From Bacillus_CJ salitolerans (GTDB lineage: Bacteria > Bacillota > Bacilli > Bacillales > SA4), in the NCBI RefSeq assembly GCF_042680805.1, contig NZ_JBHUEM010000020.1, forward strand, positions 310,001 to 374,000: 64,000 nt of DNA. Direction: 5' to 3'. Below, in pieces: positions 16,802 through 25,376 of the stretch; within the stretch, counting starts at the first letter, position 1; the number at the start of each line of letters is the position of its first letter. The notes below the pieces were generated by a model. It did not search any database and was not told where the DNA came from. It saw nothing but the letters and a program-made list of their open reading frames with translations. The translations under genes were made by a program, and so were the position numbers.

Positions 16802-17824
16802 ATGAAATATTTAAAACAGCCAAAAATTGAAGATATTATTTTTATTGTTTTTTTGATTGTGTCATGCCTAATCCTATTAATTATTGGCTTATATTCAATA
16901 AAACAATCTGAAATGGATAAATTATCAAATGATTTTTATAGCAAAAATAGTATTCATTTATTAGTAAATGAAAAAAAATATAACCTTTTTGATGAAGTTG
17001 AACAATACCTAAACAACCATGAATTTATACTTTTTAAAGAACACATTTCATCAAATCCTAACCTAAAGGGTGTTTATTCAAATGGAGATATTGATATACC
17101 TCCACTAATAAAAGGAACTTTTTTTGAAAAGGAAGACTACGAAAGGGAAAGAAAAGTAGCGGTTATTGGAAGAGATGTTAAAGAAATAGTGGTGAAGAAC
17201 AATAAAAGTTTTATTTATTTTAACAATATTCCATACGAAATAATCGGAGTAATGGGTGGGCCTTTTAAATCTAAATTAGATTATTCAATTTATATTAATT
17301 TAACAACCTTACCTAAAAGTACGTCTACAAACGTTTTATATGTTATTGATGGAAGTCGTAAAACTAAACACACTGTACAAAAATTTCTTATTAAAGAAAA
17401 TAAAAAAATAGTAGAGTTGGATATAGAAAGAAAAGGGAGTTCAGTTATTATTAATGAAAACATTAGTGGAAATTTATTAAACTTCTTATTTCTATTAATA
17501 CTGTTATGTTCAAATATATTAAGTTTTTCCTTTTGGATTTATAAGAAGAGGTTATTGATTTCTGTTCAATATTTAATTGGGTTAAATTTATTGTTTATAT
17601 TTTTCATATTAGCGAAAAATTATCTCCTAATGTTAATATTTTCTTTTGGTGTTGGTTTTCTTCTTTTTATAGCCTTCAATATTAATGAATATATAAGTAA
17701 CAGCACGGAGTTAAATAATATATTTTTAACTGGTTTTGCGTCATATATTGCTTTAAACCTCGTTCTATTCCTAATTACAATACCAACTTTTTCCCCAATA
17801 AAATTAATGAAGGTGTTGAAATAA
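16802..17824 (+). CDS. Bacteriocin-associated FtsX-like half-permease 1
   Basis: About 341 residues. One N-terminal membrane helix (IIFIVFLIVSCLILLIIGLY), a large extracytoplasmic domain of about 200 residues, then four hydrophobic segments. This is the MacB/FtsX permease layout seen in the bacteriocin-associated integral membrane protein found beside lactococcin 972 genes, which is usually a single chain of about 650-700 residues. Here the function seems divided with the next gene. I take ATG 16802 rather than the earlier in-frame ATG 16727, which lies within the 16-bp hairpin. Ends two bases before the next start. Probably part of immunity or export. Confidence 0.7.
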   Translation: MKYLKQPKIEDIIFIVFLIVSCLILLIIGLYSIKQSEMDKLSNDFYSKNSIHLLVNEKKYNLFDEVEQYLNNHEFILFKEHISSNPNLKGVYSNGDIDIPPLIKGTFFEKEDYERERKVAVIGRDVKEIVVKNNKSFIYFNNIPYEIIGVMGGPFKSKLDYSIYINLTTLPKSTSTNVLYVIDGSRKTKHTVQKFLIKENKKIVELDIERKGSSVIINENISGNLLNFLFLLILLCSNILSFSFWIYKKRLLISVQYLIGLNLLFIFFILAKNYLLMLIFSFGVGFLLFIAFNINEYISNSTELNNIFLTGFASYIALNLVLFLITIPTFSPIKLMKVLK

Positions 17825-17826
17825 AC

Positions 17827-19104
17827 ATGCTACAAGTTTTAATAGAGGTCAAAGAAAGTATAAAAAAACGTAAATTTTTTACGATTTTAATATTTATCAA
17901 TACATTATTATTTTTTATATTATTAACAGCCTTATACCTACATTATTTTAATGTAGAAACAAAAACGAAAAGTTTTTATGCACAATATGAAGGGAAAAAC
18001 ATCTATCAATTAACGGATAATTTATATGGAGAAGAAGAAAAAGAATATTTTTCTTCTTCTGTAGGTTTAGATAGAATAAAAGGTTTTCATGAACATGTAT
18101 CAAACCATGAAGATTTTATTTATCTAAACACAAACTTACAACCACTAGGAGTTACCAACTTTAAAGGTTCGGACTTATTTCTTTATGGATATGAAGAAGG
18201 GATGGCTACGCCTGCATTTACAAAAGATGGGGAAAAATATGAGGTGGTAAAGTCTATCCAACTTAACGATAAAATTTTCTCCATGTTTAACCTTTCTGTA
18301 GAAAATGGTAGTATTTTTGATAAACAGGATTATTATTATTCACCAAATAAGACAATACCTATAATTTTAGGTTCGGAATATAATTCAATCTACAGTATAG
18401 GAGACAAAGTAAATTTTGATTACATTGATACTAAATTAGAAGGTAAAGTAATTGGTATTCTCCCTTCTAATACAATTATTCCAGTAAAGAATAATATAGA
18501 ATTTAGTATTGACAGATATTTTATAATACCAGAATTTTTAATGGATTATGTTTCTCAAAATAATAATGACCTATTATTACAGCAGAGACATTATTTAAAT
18601 CTAATAAACGGCCAAATCTATACAGATATGGATCAATTAGAAATAAGGAAAAAAATCAATGAATTATCTGAAAAAACCGACTTTCAAAGTGTAACAGTTA
18701 TTGGAGCTAACGAGATTGGAATAAACATAATGTTCTCAATGTTACAACACAATAAGATACTAATTATTACATTGACCGTATTTTTGTTTTTATTTGCTGT
18801 ATTTTGCATCGCTCTTTCACTTATCATGAAATGGCATATTAATGTTAAGAGATATGCTATTCATCTTATTTCGGGTGCAACAATAAACAAAGTTTTTTCT
18901 TATTCCTTTATTGAAATATTTTTCACTGTATTTATCGCGGTAGTTTTAGTATTTATATTTTCACTTTCAATCGGTATACTACCTATTAATTATTTTATAT
19001 CAATGATAGTTTTAGCATTATTGTTAACATTGTTAGGAACTTTTCCTTTGTATATAAATCTTACAAAACTTAGAGTAACAATGATCTTAAAACGAAAGGA
19101 CTGA
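17827..19104 (+). CDS. Bacteriocin-associated FtsX-like half-permease 2
   Basis: 425 residues with the same plan as its neighbour: N-terminal helix (FFTILIFINTLLFFILLTAL), long extracytoplasmic domain, then three C-terminal helices beginning at about residue 310 and a basic tail. The segment MKWHINVKRYAIHLISGAT between helices recalls the cytoplasmic coupling loop of FtsX-like permeases. It starts two bases after the preceding stop, so translational coupling is likely. With the first half and the ATPase it should form one ABC complex in the membrane. Confidence 0.7.
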   Translation: MLQVLIEVKESIKKRKFFTILIFINTLLFFILLTALYLHYFNVETKTKSFYAQYEGKNIYQLTDNLYGEEEKEYFSSSVGLDRIKGFHEHVSNHEDFIYLNTNLQPLGVTNFKGSDLFLYGYEEGMATPAFTKDGEKYEVVKSIQLNDKIFSMFNLSVENGSIFDKQDYYYSPNKTIPIILGSEYNSIYSIGDKVNFDYIDTKLEGKVIGILPSNTIIPVKNNIEFSIDRYFIIPEFLMDYVSQNNNDLLLQQRHYLNLINGQIYTDMDQLEIRKKINELSEKTDFQSVTVIGANEIGINIMFSMLQHNKILIITLTVFLFLFAVFCIALSLIMKWHINVKRYAIHLISGATINKVFSYSFIEIFFTVFIAVVLVFIFSLSIGILPINYFISMIVLALLLTLLGTFPLYINLTKLRVTMILKRKD

Positions 19105-19108
19105 TAAT

Positions 19109-19771
19109 TTGATTAAACTTGAGAATTTAGAAAAATATTACATTAGTAAAAATATTAAAATGAATGTTTTAAAAGGAATTAATCTCTCTATTAATGAGGG
19201 TGAAATGGTAGCAATAATGGGGAGAAGTGGAGTAGGAAAATCTACCCTATTAAATATCTTAGCAGGATTAGAAAAAGCTTCTAATGGAAAATATTTTTTT
19301 TATAATCAGGATATATCTAATCATAAATATACCGAACTTGCAGCATTTAGAAGAAAGAATGTAGGGTTCATTCTACAAAATCATGCATTGATAGACGAAA
19401 AAAATATTTTTGAAAACGTTGCTTTACCCTTACTATATGAAAAAAAATCTAAAAGAGAGATTCAAGAAAAAGTAGTATCAATGTTAACTCAATTAGGCTT
19501 ATTGGAAAAAGCTTCTCAATACCCTCGACAATTATCCGGAGGTCAATCACAGAGAGTTGCTATAGGCCGTGCCCTTATCAATGATCCTAAGCTCATATTA
19601 GCTGATGAACCAACAGGATCATTGGATGAAGAAACCGAACAAGTAATACTTAATTTATTTGAAGAGATAAATAGAGCAGGTAAGACATTTATTTTAGTCA
19701 CTCATGATGAGGCAGTTGCAAATAAATGTAATCGTATTATTGCTTTAAAGGATGGGACATTAGTTTCTTAA
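19109..19771 (+). CDS. ABC transporter ATPase of the lactococcin 972 locus
   Basis: 220-residue single ATPase domain of the LolD/MacB type: GRSGVGKSTLLN (Walker A, about residue 37), ILQNHALI (Q-loop), LSGGQSQRVAIGRAL (signature) and LILADEPTGSLD (Walker B), then a switch His in VTHDEA. Starts four bases after the permease stop. It should drive the two half-permeases. Such complexes in MacB-like families expel peptides from the outer membrane leaflet or periphery rather than across the bilayer, which fits self-protection. Confidence 0.85.
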   Translation: MIKLENLEKYYISKNIKMNVLKGINLSINEGEMVAIMGRSGVGKSTLLNILAGLEKASNGKYFFYNQDISNHKYTELAAFRRKNVGFILQNHALIDEKNIFENVALPLLYEKKSKREIQEKVVSMLTQLGLLEKASQYPRQLSGGQSQRVAIGRALINDPKLILADEPTGSLDEETEQVILNLFEEINRAGKTFILVTHDEAVANKCNRIIALKDGTLVS

Positions 19772-19784
19772 TCAACGTAAGCGG

Positions 19785-19824
19785 AAAATAATCCCCACCT
19801 GGTATATGGATGGGGATTATTTTT
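19785..19824 (+). terminator. Terminator of the bacteriocin operon
   Basis: 13-bp stem AAAATAATCCCCA / TGGGGATTATTTT with a run of five T, 13 bases after the ATPase stop. It closes the 16306-19771 operon. Confidence 0.85.
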
Positions 19825-20381
19825 CACTTCTTTTAGTAAGGAAGAAAATCCAATGTAAGAAGTTTGTTAACACAAACAATGACAGTTATTTAACACTTTT
19901 AACTTTAATAGAATACCCCTCATCTGAAGACATGTTAAGTGCAAGTTTTGCATTACCGGCTATATATACTGCTATGGTTGCTGTTTTAGGGGCTGCACTA
20001 GTTATTTATGCAATCCAGACTCTTCAGCCTGCAATGAATGTTATTCATGAAAAGTTAAGGAATATCGATATTAAACCTAGATATAAATCTTCTACAGAAG
20101 TTCACCATATTATTGCACAAACTGCTGTAGGTGCTCTTCCTTCTAGAAGGATTTTATCTAACATTGGTCTAAATGTAGAAATTGAAGAGAACAAGGTGTC
20201 ATTAAAGACTGGCTTTCACAGAAGGTTACACACAACATCATACTATACAGCAGTCAACAGCATTATGGGGAAAGTATATAAGCCTAGCTTAAGTAAAGCA
20301 AAAAACCAGCAAAGGATAAAAGCATCCCTTAATGTTATAAAAGCTTTTCTTAAAGGTCAAAATGTATTTGCAAGATTTTAA
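19806..20381 (+). pseudogene. AHH-nuclease C-terminal toxin cassette, orphan
   Basis: Open frame of 191 codons that begins inside the preceding terminator and has no sensible start, so it is probably the 3' end of a larger polymorphic toxin. From about codon 97 it matches the AHH nuclease family of the HNH/EndoVII fold: TEVHHIIAQTA at 98-107 with the paired His, SRRIL, then FHRRLHTTSYYTAVN at 137-151 with two more His. Before it lies an Ala/Val-rich hydrophobic stretch (about 48-70). No N-terminal LXG, RHS or secretion domain is present. The propeller gene 86 bases downstream is in the immunity position. Expression as a free cassette is possible only after recombination into a full toxin gene. 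Confidence 0.7.
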
Positions 20382-21078
20382 AGGCTAAGTTAAGTACTAA
20401 CTAACATTCTGACATGGGAGAATTATCTTTTTCCCATGTCAAATTAAAACTTTGGTGGTAATATAAAATGTTAAAAATGAACCAAGTATTAAAGATAAAA
20501 ACATCTTATGAGATTAGGTTGTCAAATAATCTAAGTTTGTTGGCTCACATAATGAACAGTAAGGTTGTTGTCTATAATTTTCAAACAAAAAGTAAAATGT
20601 ATGAACTCAATCAACTTAAGAACCCCAGCAAATTATTGTTTTCAGAAGATAATAAATATCTCATTATTAAAAACACAAAAGGGGATATTTGGGTTTATGA
20701 AACTAATAACTTTATGGTGATTAAAAAGTTTAAATCTAACAAGGATTATAAATTGAGCGAGGGATCTGTTTCTCTAGCTCAAGGTAATAAAATCTTAGGA
20801 TTAATACATACTCCTGACAGTACGAGTGTTGCTTTATTAGATTTCTGTTCAGACAACATTATAACAATATTAAAAGTTGATAAGAACAATACAATTGATA
20901 TTGAATTTAATCAATATGTAGAATCTGATAATATTCATCTTTCTACTCTAAGTTACTATCTTGACGATGGCGGACCTCGATATTTTAAATTGTTAAAATT
21001 AAAAGAGCCTATTGGGAAAAAAGATATAGAGCACATTGAGACAAATGACATAAAAAATTGGAACTCTGTTAAATTTAA
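20304..21078 (+). repeat. Direct repeat, right copy
   Basis: 775 bases matching 15055-15794 allowing for the N gap. It spans the toxin tail, the intergenic spacer with hairpin CATGGGA / TCCCATG-like arms near 20410-20438, and the first two thirds of the propeller gene. The two copies are separated by about 4.5 kb that includes the bacteriocin operon. Confidence 0.9.
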
Positions 21079-21403
21079 TTATAAACATGGGATTTACATT
21101 CTCATCAAAGATAACTCGAAGATTATGAAAGTGAAGCAAGATTTTAATGAAATAATTAAATTTATTAATCTTAAGGATATGCATGGTGACATCGGGTATT
21201 TTTGTAGTTTTGATCTGACAACAGATGGAACACATGCTGTTTTAGCTTATAGTCAGGTCATATTCATCGTTGATATTGTTAAAATGGAAATTACTTCATA
21301 CGAAAAGGTGCCTTATACATGCTTCGCCAGTTTTAGTAATTGTAATCGGTACCTATTAATTGGGACACATACATGTGGTTTTGTTCTGGAGACGAATTTT
21401 TAA
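20468..21403 (+). CDS. Putative immunity protein, WD40/beta-propeller-like
   Basis: 311 residues without membrane segments. Repeated beta-strand patterns with Asn-Lys-Tyr-Leu and Val-Tyr-Glu-type turns (SEDNKYLIIKNTKGDIWVYE; SNCNRYLLIGTHTCGFVLE) suggest a propeller. It starts 86 bases after the AHH toxin cassette, the usual place for its immunity gene; the role is inferred only from that. After the TAA at 21401-21403 the same frame stays open for 42 further codons to a stop at 21530-21532, and that extension looks like one more blade. The gene may thus be truncated by a nonsense change, or the stop is a sequencing error. Confidence 0.55.
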   Translation: MLKMNQVLKIKTSYEIRLSNNLSLLAHIMNSKVVVYNFQTKSKMYELNQLKNPSKLLFSEDNKYLIIKNTKGDIWVYETNNFMVIKKFKSNKDYKLSEGSVSLAQGNKILGLIHTPDSTSVALLDFCSDNIITILKVDKNNTIDIEFNQYVESDNIHLSTLSYYLDDGGPRYFKLLKLKEPIGKKDIEHIETNDIKNWNSVKFNYKHGIYILIKDNSKIMKVKQDFNEIIKFINLKDMHGDIGYFCSFDLTTDGTHAVLAYSQVIFIVDIVKMEITSYEKVPYTCFASFSNCNRYLLIGTHTCGFVLETNF

Positions 21404-21532
21404 CATGAAATTTTGGAAATTGGATTAATAGATGATTTTGAAAAAACGAAAATTATTTTAAGTAGTAATTATGATGTTTCAGTTCTAATAGTTAACGCAA
21501 AAGAAGTAAATTTGATAAAAGATAATAGGTAA

Positions 21533-21863
21533 CTGTCATTTATTAAAAATAATAAAGTGATTAATAACAAATCTTGATTGGCTACACGCCTTTCAAGGTT
21601 TTTTATTGCTTTTATAGTTTTACGTTTATAAAATCTGATATCTGAATCAAAAACTCATGATGGTAAGAAAACGTACAAGATTGGTTGCCCGGCCACACTT
21701 ACTACTTGATTTATTTTAGTTTAGACTTTTTTGTCCAGATTGTTTAGAATTTCTTGTCTTTGTTCAAAAATAGAAGAGAGGTGTAAAAAGATTCAAAAAA
21801 AACATATTTTATTATTACGTAAAATATAAATTTGATGTAATATTATATAGAGGGGGGATTGTA
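21533..21863. other. Intergenic region before the recombinase
   Basis: No gene seen. A weak hairpin AATCTTGA / TCAAGGTT at about 21571-21600 followed by TTTTTT may end the immunity transcript. The 60 bases before 21864 are very AT-rich and probably hold the recombinase promoter; AGAGGGGGGA is its ribosome site. Confidence 0.5.
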
Positions 21864-22943
21864 ATGCGAGAAAATATTCAGTCAAGGAATTATAACAAAC
21901 TAGAAAACCTACTTACACATTTACCGTGGTATGTTGAAGAATACATAGATAAAAAGAAACGAAAACTTTCTTCAGGCTCATTACTAAATTATTGTCATGA
22001 TTATAAGATATTTTTTGATTGGTTAATTGCCGAAGGATTTTATCCAGGAACATCAAGTGAAGTTCCTCTAGAAACGCTTGAAAAAATAACAACTCAACAA
22101 GTCGAAAATTTTCTTAGCTTTTTAAACTATCAGCTTAGCAATAAAGATATTACCGTAAACCGTAAGCTTTCCTCTTTAAAGTCTTTGTTTAATTATCTTC
22201 AAAACATAGCTGAAACTGAGAAATTAGAGCCTTATCTAAAACGAAATGTGATGGCAAAAATTGAATTTAATGATGTATATGAAAATCCGGAAACCGTTGC
22301 TAATCGTATGGAAGGAAAAATCTTATTAGGTGATGAATATGAAAGTTTTCGTAAATTCATTGAAACCGGCTATGGCGATATGTTTAAAACAAATACACGA
22401 CTATTAAATTTTTATAAGATAAATAAAGAAAGAGATACTGCATTAGTATCCCTCTTCTTAGGTTCAGGTCTTCGTCTTTCTGAGGTTGTTGGATTAAATC
22501 TAGAAGATATAGATTTTAATAAATGCTCCGCAAGAGTCATCAGAAAAGGAAACAAAGAACAATATGTATACTTCAGTGAGCAGGCTTTATTGGATTTGCA
22601 AAAGTACTTAAAGATCCGTATTGAACGATATAATATCCCTAAACAAACCCGAGCACTCTTTATTTCAGCTCCAATGGGTCCTAAAGGAACAACTAGAAGG
22701 CTTTCGGCACGAGCTATAGAAAAAATAATTGAAAAATATGCAAAAGCATTTGGTAAGCCTTCCTTATCCGTGCATAAACTTAGGCACTCCTTTGCTACAC
22801 GTTATCATGCTGAAATTAATGATGTCCCTAAACTTAGACGTCAATTAGGTCACTCATCTATTGAGACAACAATGATTTATACTCACTTAAAAAATGAGGA
22901 CTTGAAAAATGCAATTAGTAAACTAAACATGCCAAAAGAATAA
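21864..22943 (+). CDS. Tyrosine recombinase, XerS-like
   Basis: 359 residues: an N-terminal SAM-like DNA-binding domain (about 15-140) and a C-terminal catalytic domain with all expected residues, Arg in GSGLRLSEVVGLN, HKLRHSFATRY (HxxR), LGHSSIETTMIYTH with His and the nucleophile Tyr. The N-terminal PWYVEEY and the insertion of about 40 residues before KERDTALV follow the XerS pattern known from streptococci, where XerS alone acts on difSL. Here it lies beside a repeat-rich island, so it could be a chromosome-dimer resolvase homologue or a mobile-element integrase. No att or dif site is evident in the flanks. Confidence 0.8.
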   Translation: MRENIQSRNYNKLENLLTHLPWYVEEYIDKKKRKLSSGSLLNYCHDYKIFFDWLIAEGFYPGTSSEVPLETLEKITTQQVENFLSFLNYQLSNKDITVNRKLSSLKSLFNYLQNIAETEKLEPYLKRNVMAKIEFNDVYENPETVANRMEGKILLGDEYESFRKFIETGYGDMFKTNTRLLNFYKINKERDTALVSLFLGSGLRLSEVVGLNLEDIDFNKCSARVIRKGNKEQYVYFSEQALLDLQKYLKIRIERYNIPKQTRALFISAPMGPKGTTRRLSARAIEKIIEKYAKAFGKPSLSVHKLRHSFATRYHAEINDVPKLRRQLGHSSIETTMIYTHLKNEDLKNAISKLNMPKE

Positions 22944-22957
22944 TTGCAAAAGACACC

Positions 22958-22997
22958 TAGTTTTATTCTTCTATTATAAGCTTAAAGAATAAAACTA
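22958..22997. terminator. Hairpin after the recombinase gene
   Basis: Perfect 13-bp inverted repeat TAGTTTTATTCTT / AAGAATAAAACTA with a 14-base loop, 14 bases after the stop. Only a short TTT follows, so efficiency is uncertain. Confidence 0.6.
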
Positions 22998-23485
22998 TTT
23001 GGATGAAATGTTTTAAAACAAAAAAACACACTTTATGACATAAAGAAATCTAATAATTCTTTGCATGTCACAAAGTATGCTTTTTGAAAGTGACGCAAAA
23101 ATGCATAATACCTTCTTGTAGAGACAAAATTTCTGACTGATAAGATAAAGTAACGCCAATATTGTAATAAAAACATCAATTCTATTGAAAAATATTGTAG
23201 AGTACCAATTTTAGATAATTGTAAAGATTTTAATTGAAAATACATTCCGGAAGAGAAGAATTGCTTCTAAAAGAATATGAATTAAATAAAACTGATTTTA
23301 TTCTTATAAAACGTCTCACTTAAGTTTGGGTTTATTTACCTCTAATATTTCGATGAATTTCGACTAAATTTTCATTTAATAGGTAATATACTTTACTAGT
23401 GCTTTTGTACAATAATAAATTCATAGATAGGGATGAGGTTTTATAAAGAACAATACAGTTATGAAATGTTATAACTTGTAAATGA
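22998..23485. other. Gene-poor stretch
   Basis: No convincing gene. A 70-codon minus-strand frame (23033-23245) lacks a ribosome site and any family resemblance. Sequence is AT-rich and probably the eroded flank of the metalloprotease remnant that follows. Confidence 0.4.
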
Positions 23486-23818
23486 ACTCGAGTATCTAAG
23501 AAATTTGTAGTAAAAGTTAGTCAATATAATGACTACTCGAGTGACATTATTGGAGTTTGGCAGAAAGGTTCTACCAATTCACTAGGTCATTTGTTGTCCT
23601 GGACAATTCGGATGAATGCACCAACTTTTAACTCACTTGACGCAAACCTTATACTAGCTGCAGTAGCTCATGAATTTGGCCATGCTGTTGGTCTTTACGA
23701 TTTATATTATTCGCAAAATTCCGGCAAGTTATTGTATGGGAAAAATACCCCAGGTGTATCTCATGCGAGTACCCCAACATACACAGATAATTTAGGCGCA
23801 GCACAAGCTGCAAAATAA
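23486..23818 (+). pseudogene. Matrixin-like zinc metalloprotease, C-terminal remnant
   Basis: Frame open from 23486 with no plausible start. It contains the catalytic helix HEFGHAVGLYD (HExxHxxGxxD), the hallmark of matrixins and related metzincins, followed by about 40 residues and a stop. In intact relatives this motif is preceded by a signal peptide, propeptide and the rest of the catalytic domain, all absent here. The short segment IIGVWQKGS just upstream suits the strand before the zinc site. Probably a secreted peptidase gene cut by deletion. Confidence 0.65.
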
Positions 23819-23858
23819 AAAGTAGTACTAATAATATTTTAATTGTCAGGAGAAAAAA

Positions 23859-24236
23859 ATGAAACTTTGGCAACTAGCAGTAATATTTATTCTAATCTTA
23901 TCTGGATGCGCTAACAATGATTTAAAACGAGAAGTCCTTTATGTAGATAAAGGTACTGGTGTTGGATATGAATTTAAGTCTTATCATGAGATAACTAATC
24001 AAGAAATAATTGAAGAAACGACCAAAATATTAAATGATTATGAATGGATTGATATAAAAATAAGTCGCATATCATCACCAAATTACCAAATATCTTTCAA
24101 ATCGAAAAAGGATGAACGCTTTATGATATGGGTTAATGAGGAAAATCACATGGTGGAAATTGATAATTATAATGGTCAAATAAAAAAACTAGGTACTGAA
24201 GATTCAAAAAAAATGGTTGAAATTTTATCTAAATAA
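23859..24236 (+). CDS. Small lipoprotein, unknown function
   Basis: 125 residues with a type II signal peptide: short basic start, hydrophobic core and lipobox LSGC at about residues 18-21. The mature part is charged and alpha/beta in appearance, with repeated Lys/Glu/Ile patterns, about 105 residues. CAGGAG precedes the ATG. I do not recognise a family; size and layout resemble the many small stress-associated or peptidase-inhibitor-like lipoproteins of bacilli. Adjacent to a metalloprotease remnant, but a link is speculative. Confidence 0.7.
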   Translation: MKLWQLAVIFILILSGCANNDLKREVLYVDKGTGVGYEFKSYHEITNQEIIEETTKILNDYEWIDIKISRISSPNYQISFKSKKDERFMIWVNEENHMVEIDNYNGQIKKLGTEDSKKMVEILSK

Positions 24237-24288
24237 ACATAAAAGATCAATTAAATAGCTTTAATTTTAGTGAAGATCAATAATAGCT

Positions 24289-24335
24289 AAAAACACTCTG
24301 CTTCATGAGATTTATGAAACCAGCGTGTTTTTTCT
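24289..24335 (+). terminator. Terminator after the small lipoprotein
   Basis: Outer stem AAAAACAC / GTGTTTTT with an inner GCTTCAT / ATGAAAC-type stem and a T6 tail, about 55 bases after the stop. Confidence 0.6.
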
Positions 24336-24441
24336 TGCTATTAATGTAATTATCTTTTATTAATCTCTACATAACAACTTAACTGTAATGATATTATGTA
24401 AACTTATTACTTTTGTTGTACCTTATTTTTTCATTTAATTA

Positions 24442-24591
24442 TTATAGTCCTCCAAAAATAAAGGATTGAATTCTTAATTTTGAAAGAAAAAATACAAAAA
24501 TCAAGGTTATGACTAAGATTCGTACCATTTCAAGCTTATTTCTTGCTAAGAAAACTAAAATGATTAGAGCAGCTATAAGATTATACTCCAT
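24442..24591 (-). CDS. Possible 49-residue membrane peptide
   Basis: A minus-strand frame encoding two hydrophobic segments (NLIAALIILVFLA and ILVITLIFVFFLS) separated by a basic turn. No ribosome site is evident, so it may be a remnant. Reported because the hydrophobic pattern is consistent over the whole frame. The neighbouring plus-strand frame 24665-24895 has no family resemblance and overlaps the remnant listed next. Confidence 0.3.
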   Translation of the reverse strand: MEYNLIAALIILVFLARNKLEMVRILVITLIFVFFLSKLRIQSFIFGGL

Positions 24592-24823
24592 AATATGATT
24601 TTACATGTATTGAAAAACGAATATCCCTCGTGTGTTAACAAACTAAATGGAATTGAAGCTATAATTGTTGCACCCCTTCCCTTCCCTCCACTATAATATA
24701 TCTGAAATTGGGGAGGCAAGAGCAATTAAACGCCACTTAAAAAATATTAACCTGGAAAAAAACCAACGATATACATCAAATAAAGATAAAATGACACTAA
24801 CAGCTCTAAAAAAATATAAAAAC

Positions 24824-25017
24824 TTAAATGGCTCCAATTATTGGATTTTGACTCAAAAGCGCAATAATTGTACTGACAAAGATCCATATGCCTAACCCGG
24901 TTGTGATGTAACTACTAAGATTCCAACATAAAAACCATTTGAAGGTAAAGTATCGCTGTACTTAGATAAAAATCCAAATATAATACCTAACGACAACACT
25001 ATAAGAATATATAGCAC
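24824..25017 (-). pseudogene. Frameshifted two-helix membrane protein
   Basis: Reading on minus from about 25017, one frame gives LYILIVLSLGIIFGFLSKYS, then DTLPSNGFYVGILVV. A change of frame near 24905 then gives GLGIWIFVSTIIALLSQ and a stop at 24824-24826. Joined, the two parts make a coherent small membrane protein of a type common in bacilli. One indel near CCGGGTT explains the break. No start with ribosome site remains. Confidence 0.5.
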
Positions 25018-25108
25018 ATTTTTTTATTTATTAATCATTTGAGTCGTCCATCACAATTGTTTGCTATGTTCTTTTACTAATGCATCATCCATCATACTAC
25101 TCCTTTAG

Positions 25109-25156
25109 AATAAACGAAGTGCTGGTTTTTTTATAAAAACCGGCACTTCGTTTATT
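25109..25156. terminator. Strong terminator hairpin
   Basis: 18-bp stem (25109-25126 / 25139-25156, arms ending in ACGAAGTGC) with one T-G position. It lies just past the stop of the minus-strand zinc-ribbon gene; T-rich bases occur within the loop side and after the arm on minus. Confidence 0.8.
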
Positions 25157-25166
25157 CGCTATACCT

Positions 25167-25376
25167 TTAACGTGACGCTTTTGGCGGTTGACACACATCA
25201 CATTTACGTTGGTTATTATTTTTAAATTTCGTAAATGTTTTTTCAAAATAACTACCACATGCACATTTGAAAAGTAATTTTTGAGAAAAACCGAGATATT
25301 CCGTAGTTAGCAACTTGCTTTCCGAATTGTTCTCAACAAAATGTTTAATTTCACCAATTGTCCAGCGTCTATTCAT
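25167..25376 (-). CDS. Small zinc-ribbon protein
   Basis: 69 residues from ATG 25376, which has GAGGTG 8 bases upstream; the longer frame back to TTG 25433 is not supported. The C-terminal half carries CACGSYFEKTFTKF then KCDVC, a four-Cys zinc-binding pattern. The N-terminus (RRWTIGEIKHFV) is helical. This ribbon type appears in phage- and homing-endonuclease-associated DNA-binding proteins, so a mobile origin is possible, but no partner nuclease is seen here. Confidence 0.6.
   Translation of the reverse strand: MNRRWTIGEIKHFVENNSESKLLTTEYLGFSQKLLFKCACGSYFEKTFTKFKNNNQRKCDVCQPPKASR

Noticed and set aside
21864..22943. XerS-like gene as a prophage integrase
   Set aside because: No phage genes, no att repeats and no tRNA target seen nearby.
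23033..23245. 70-codon minus frame as a gene
   Set aside because: No ribosome site, biased composition from AT-rich DNA, and no family resemblance.
24665..24895. 76-codon plus frame
   Set aside because: It overlaps the end of a coherent minus-strand membrane-protein remnant and looks like its shadow plus flank.
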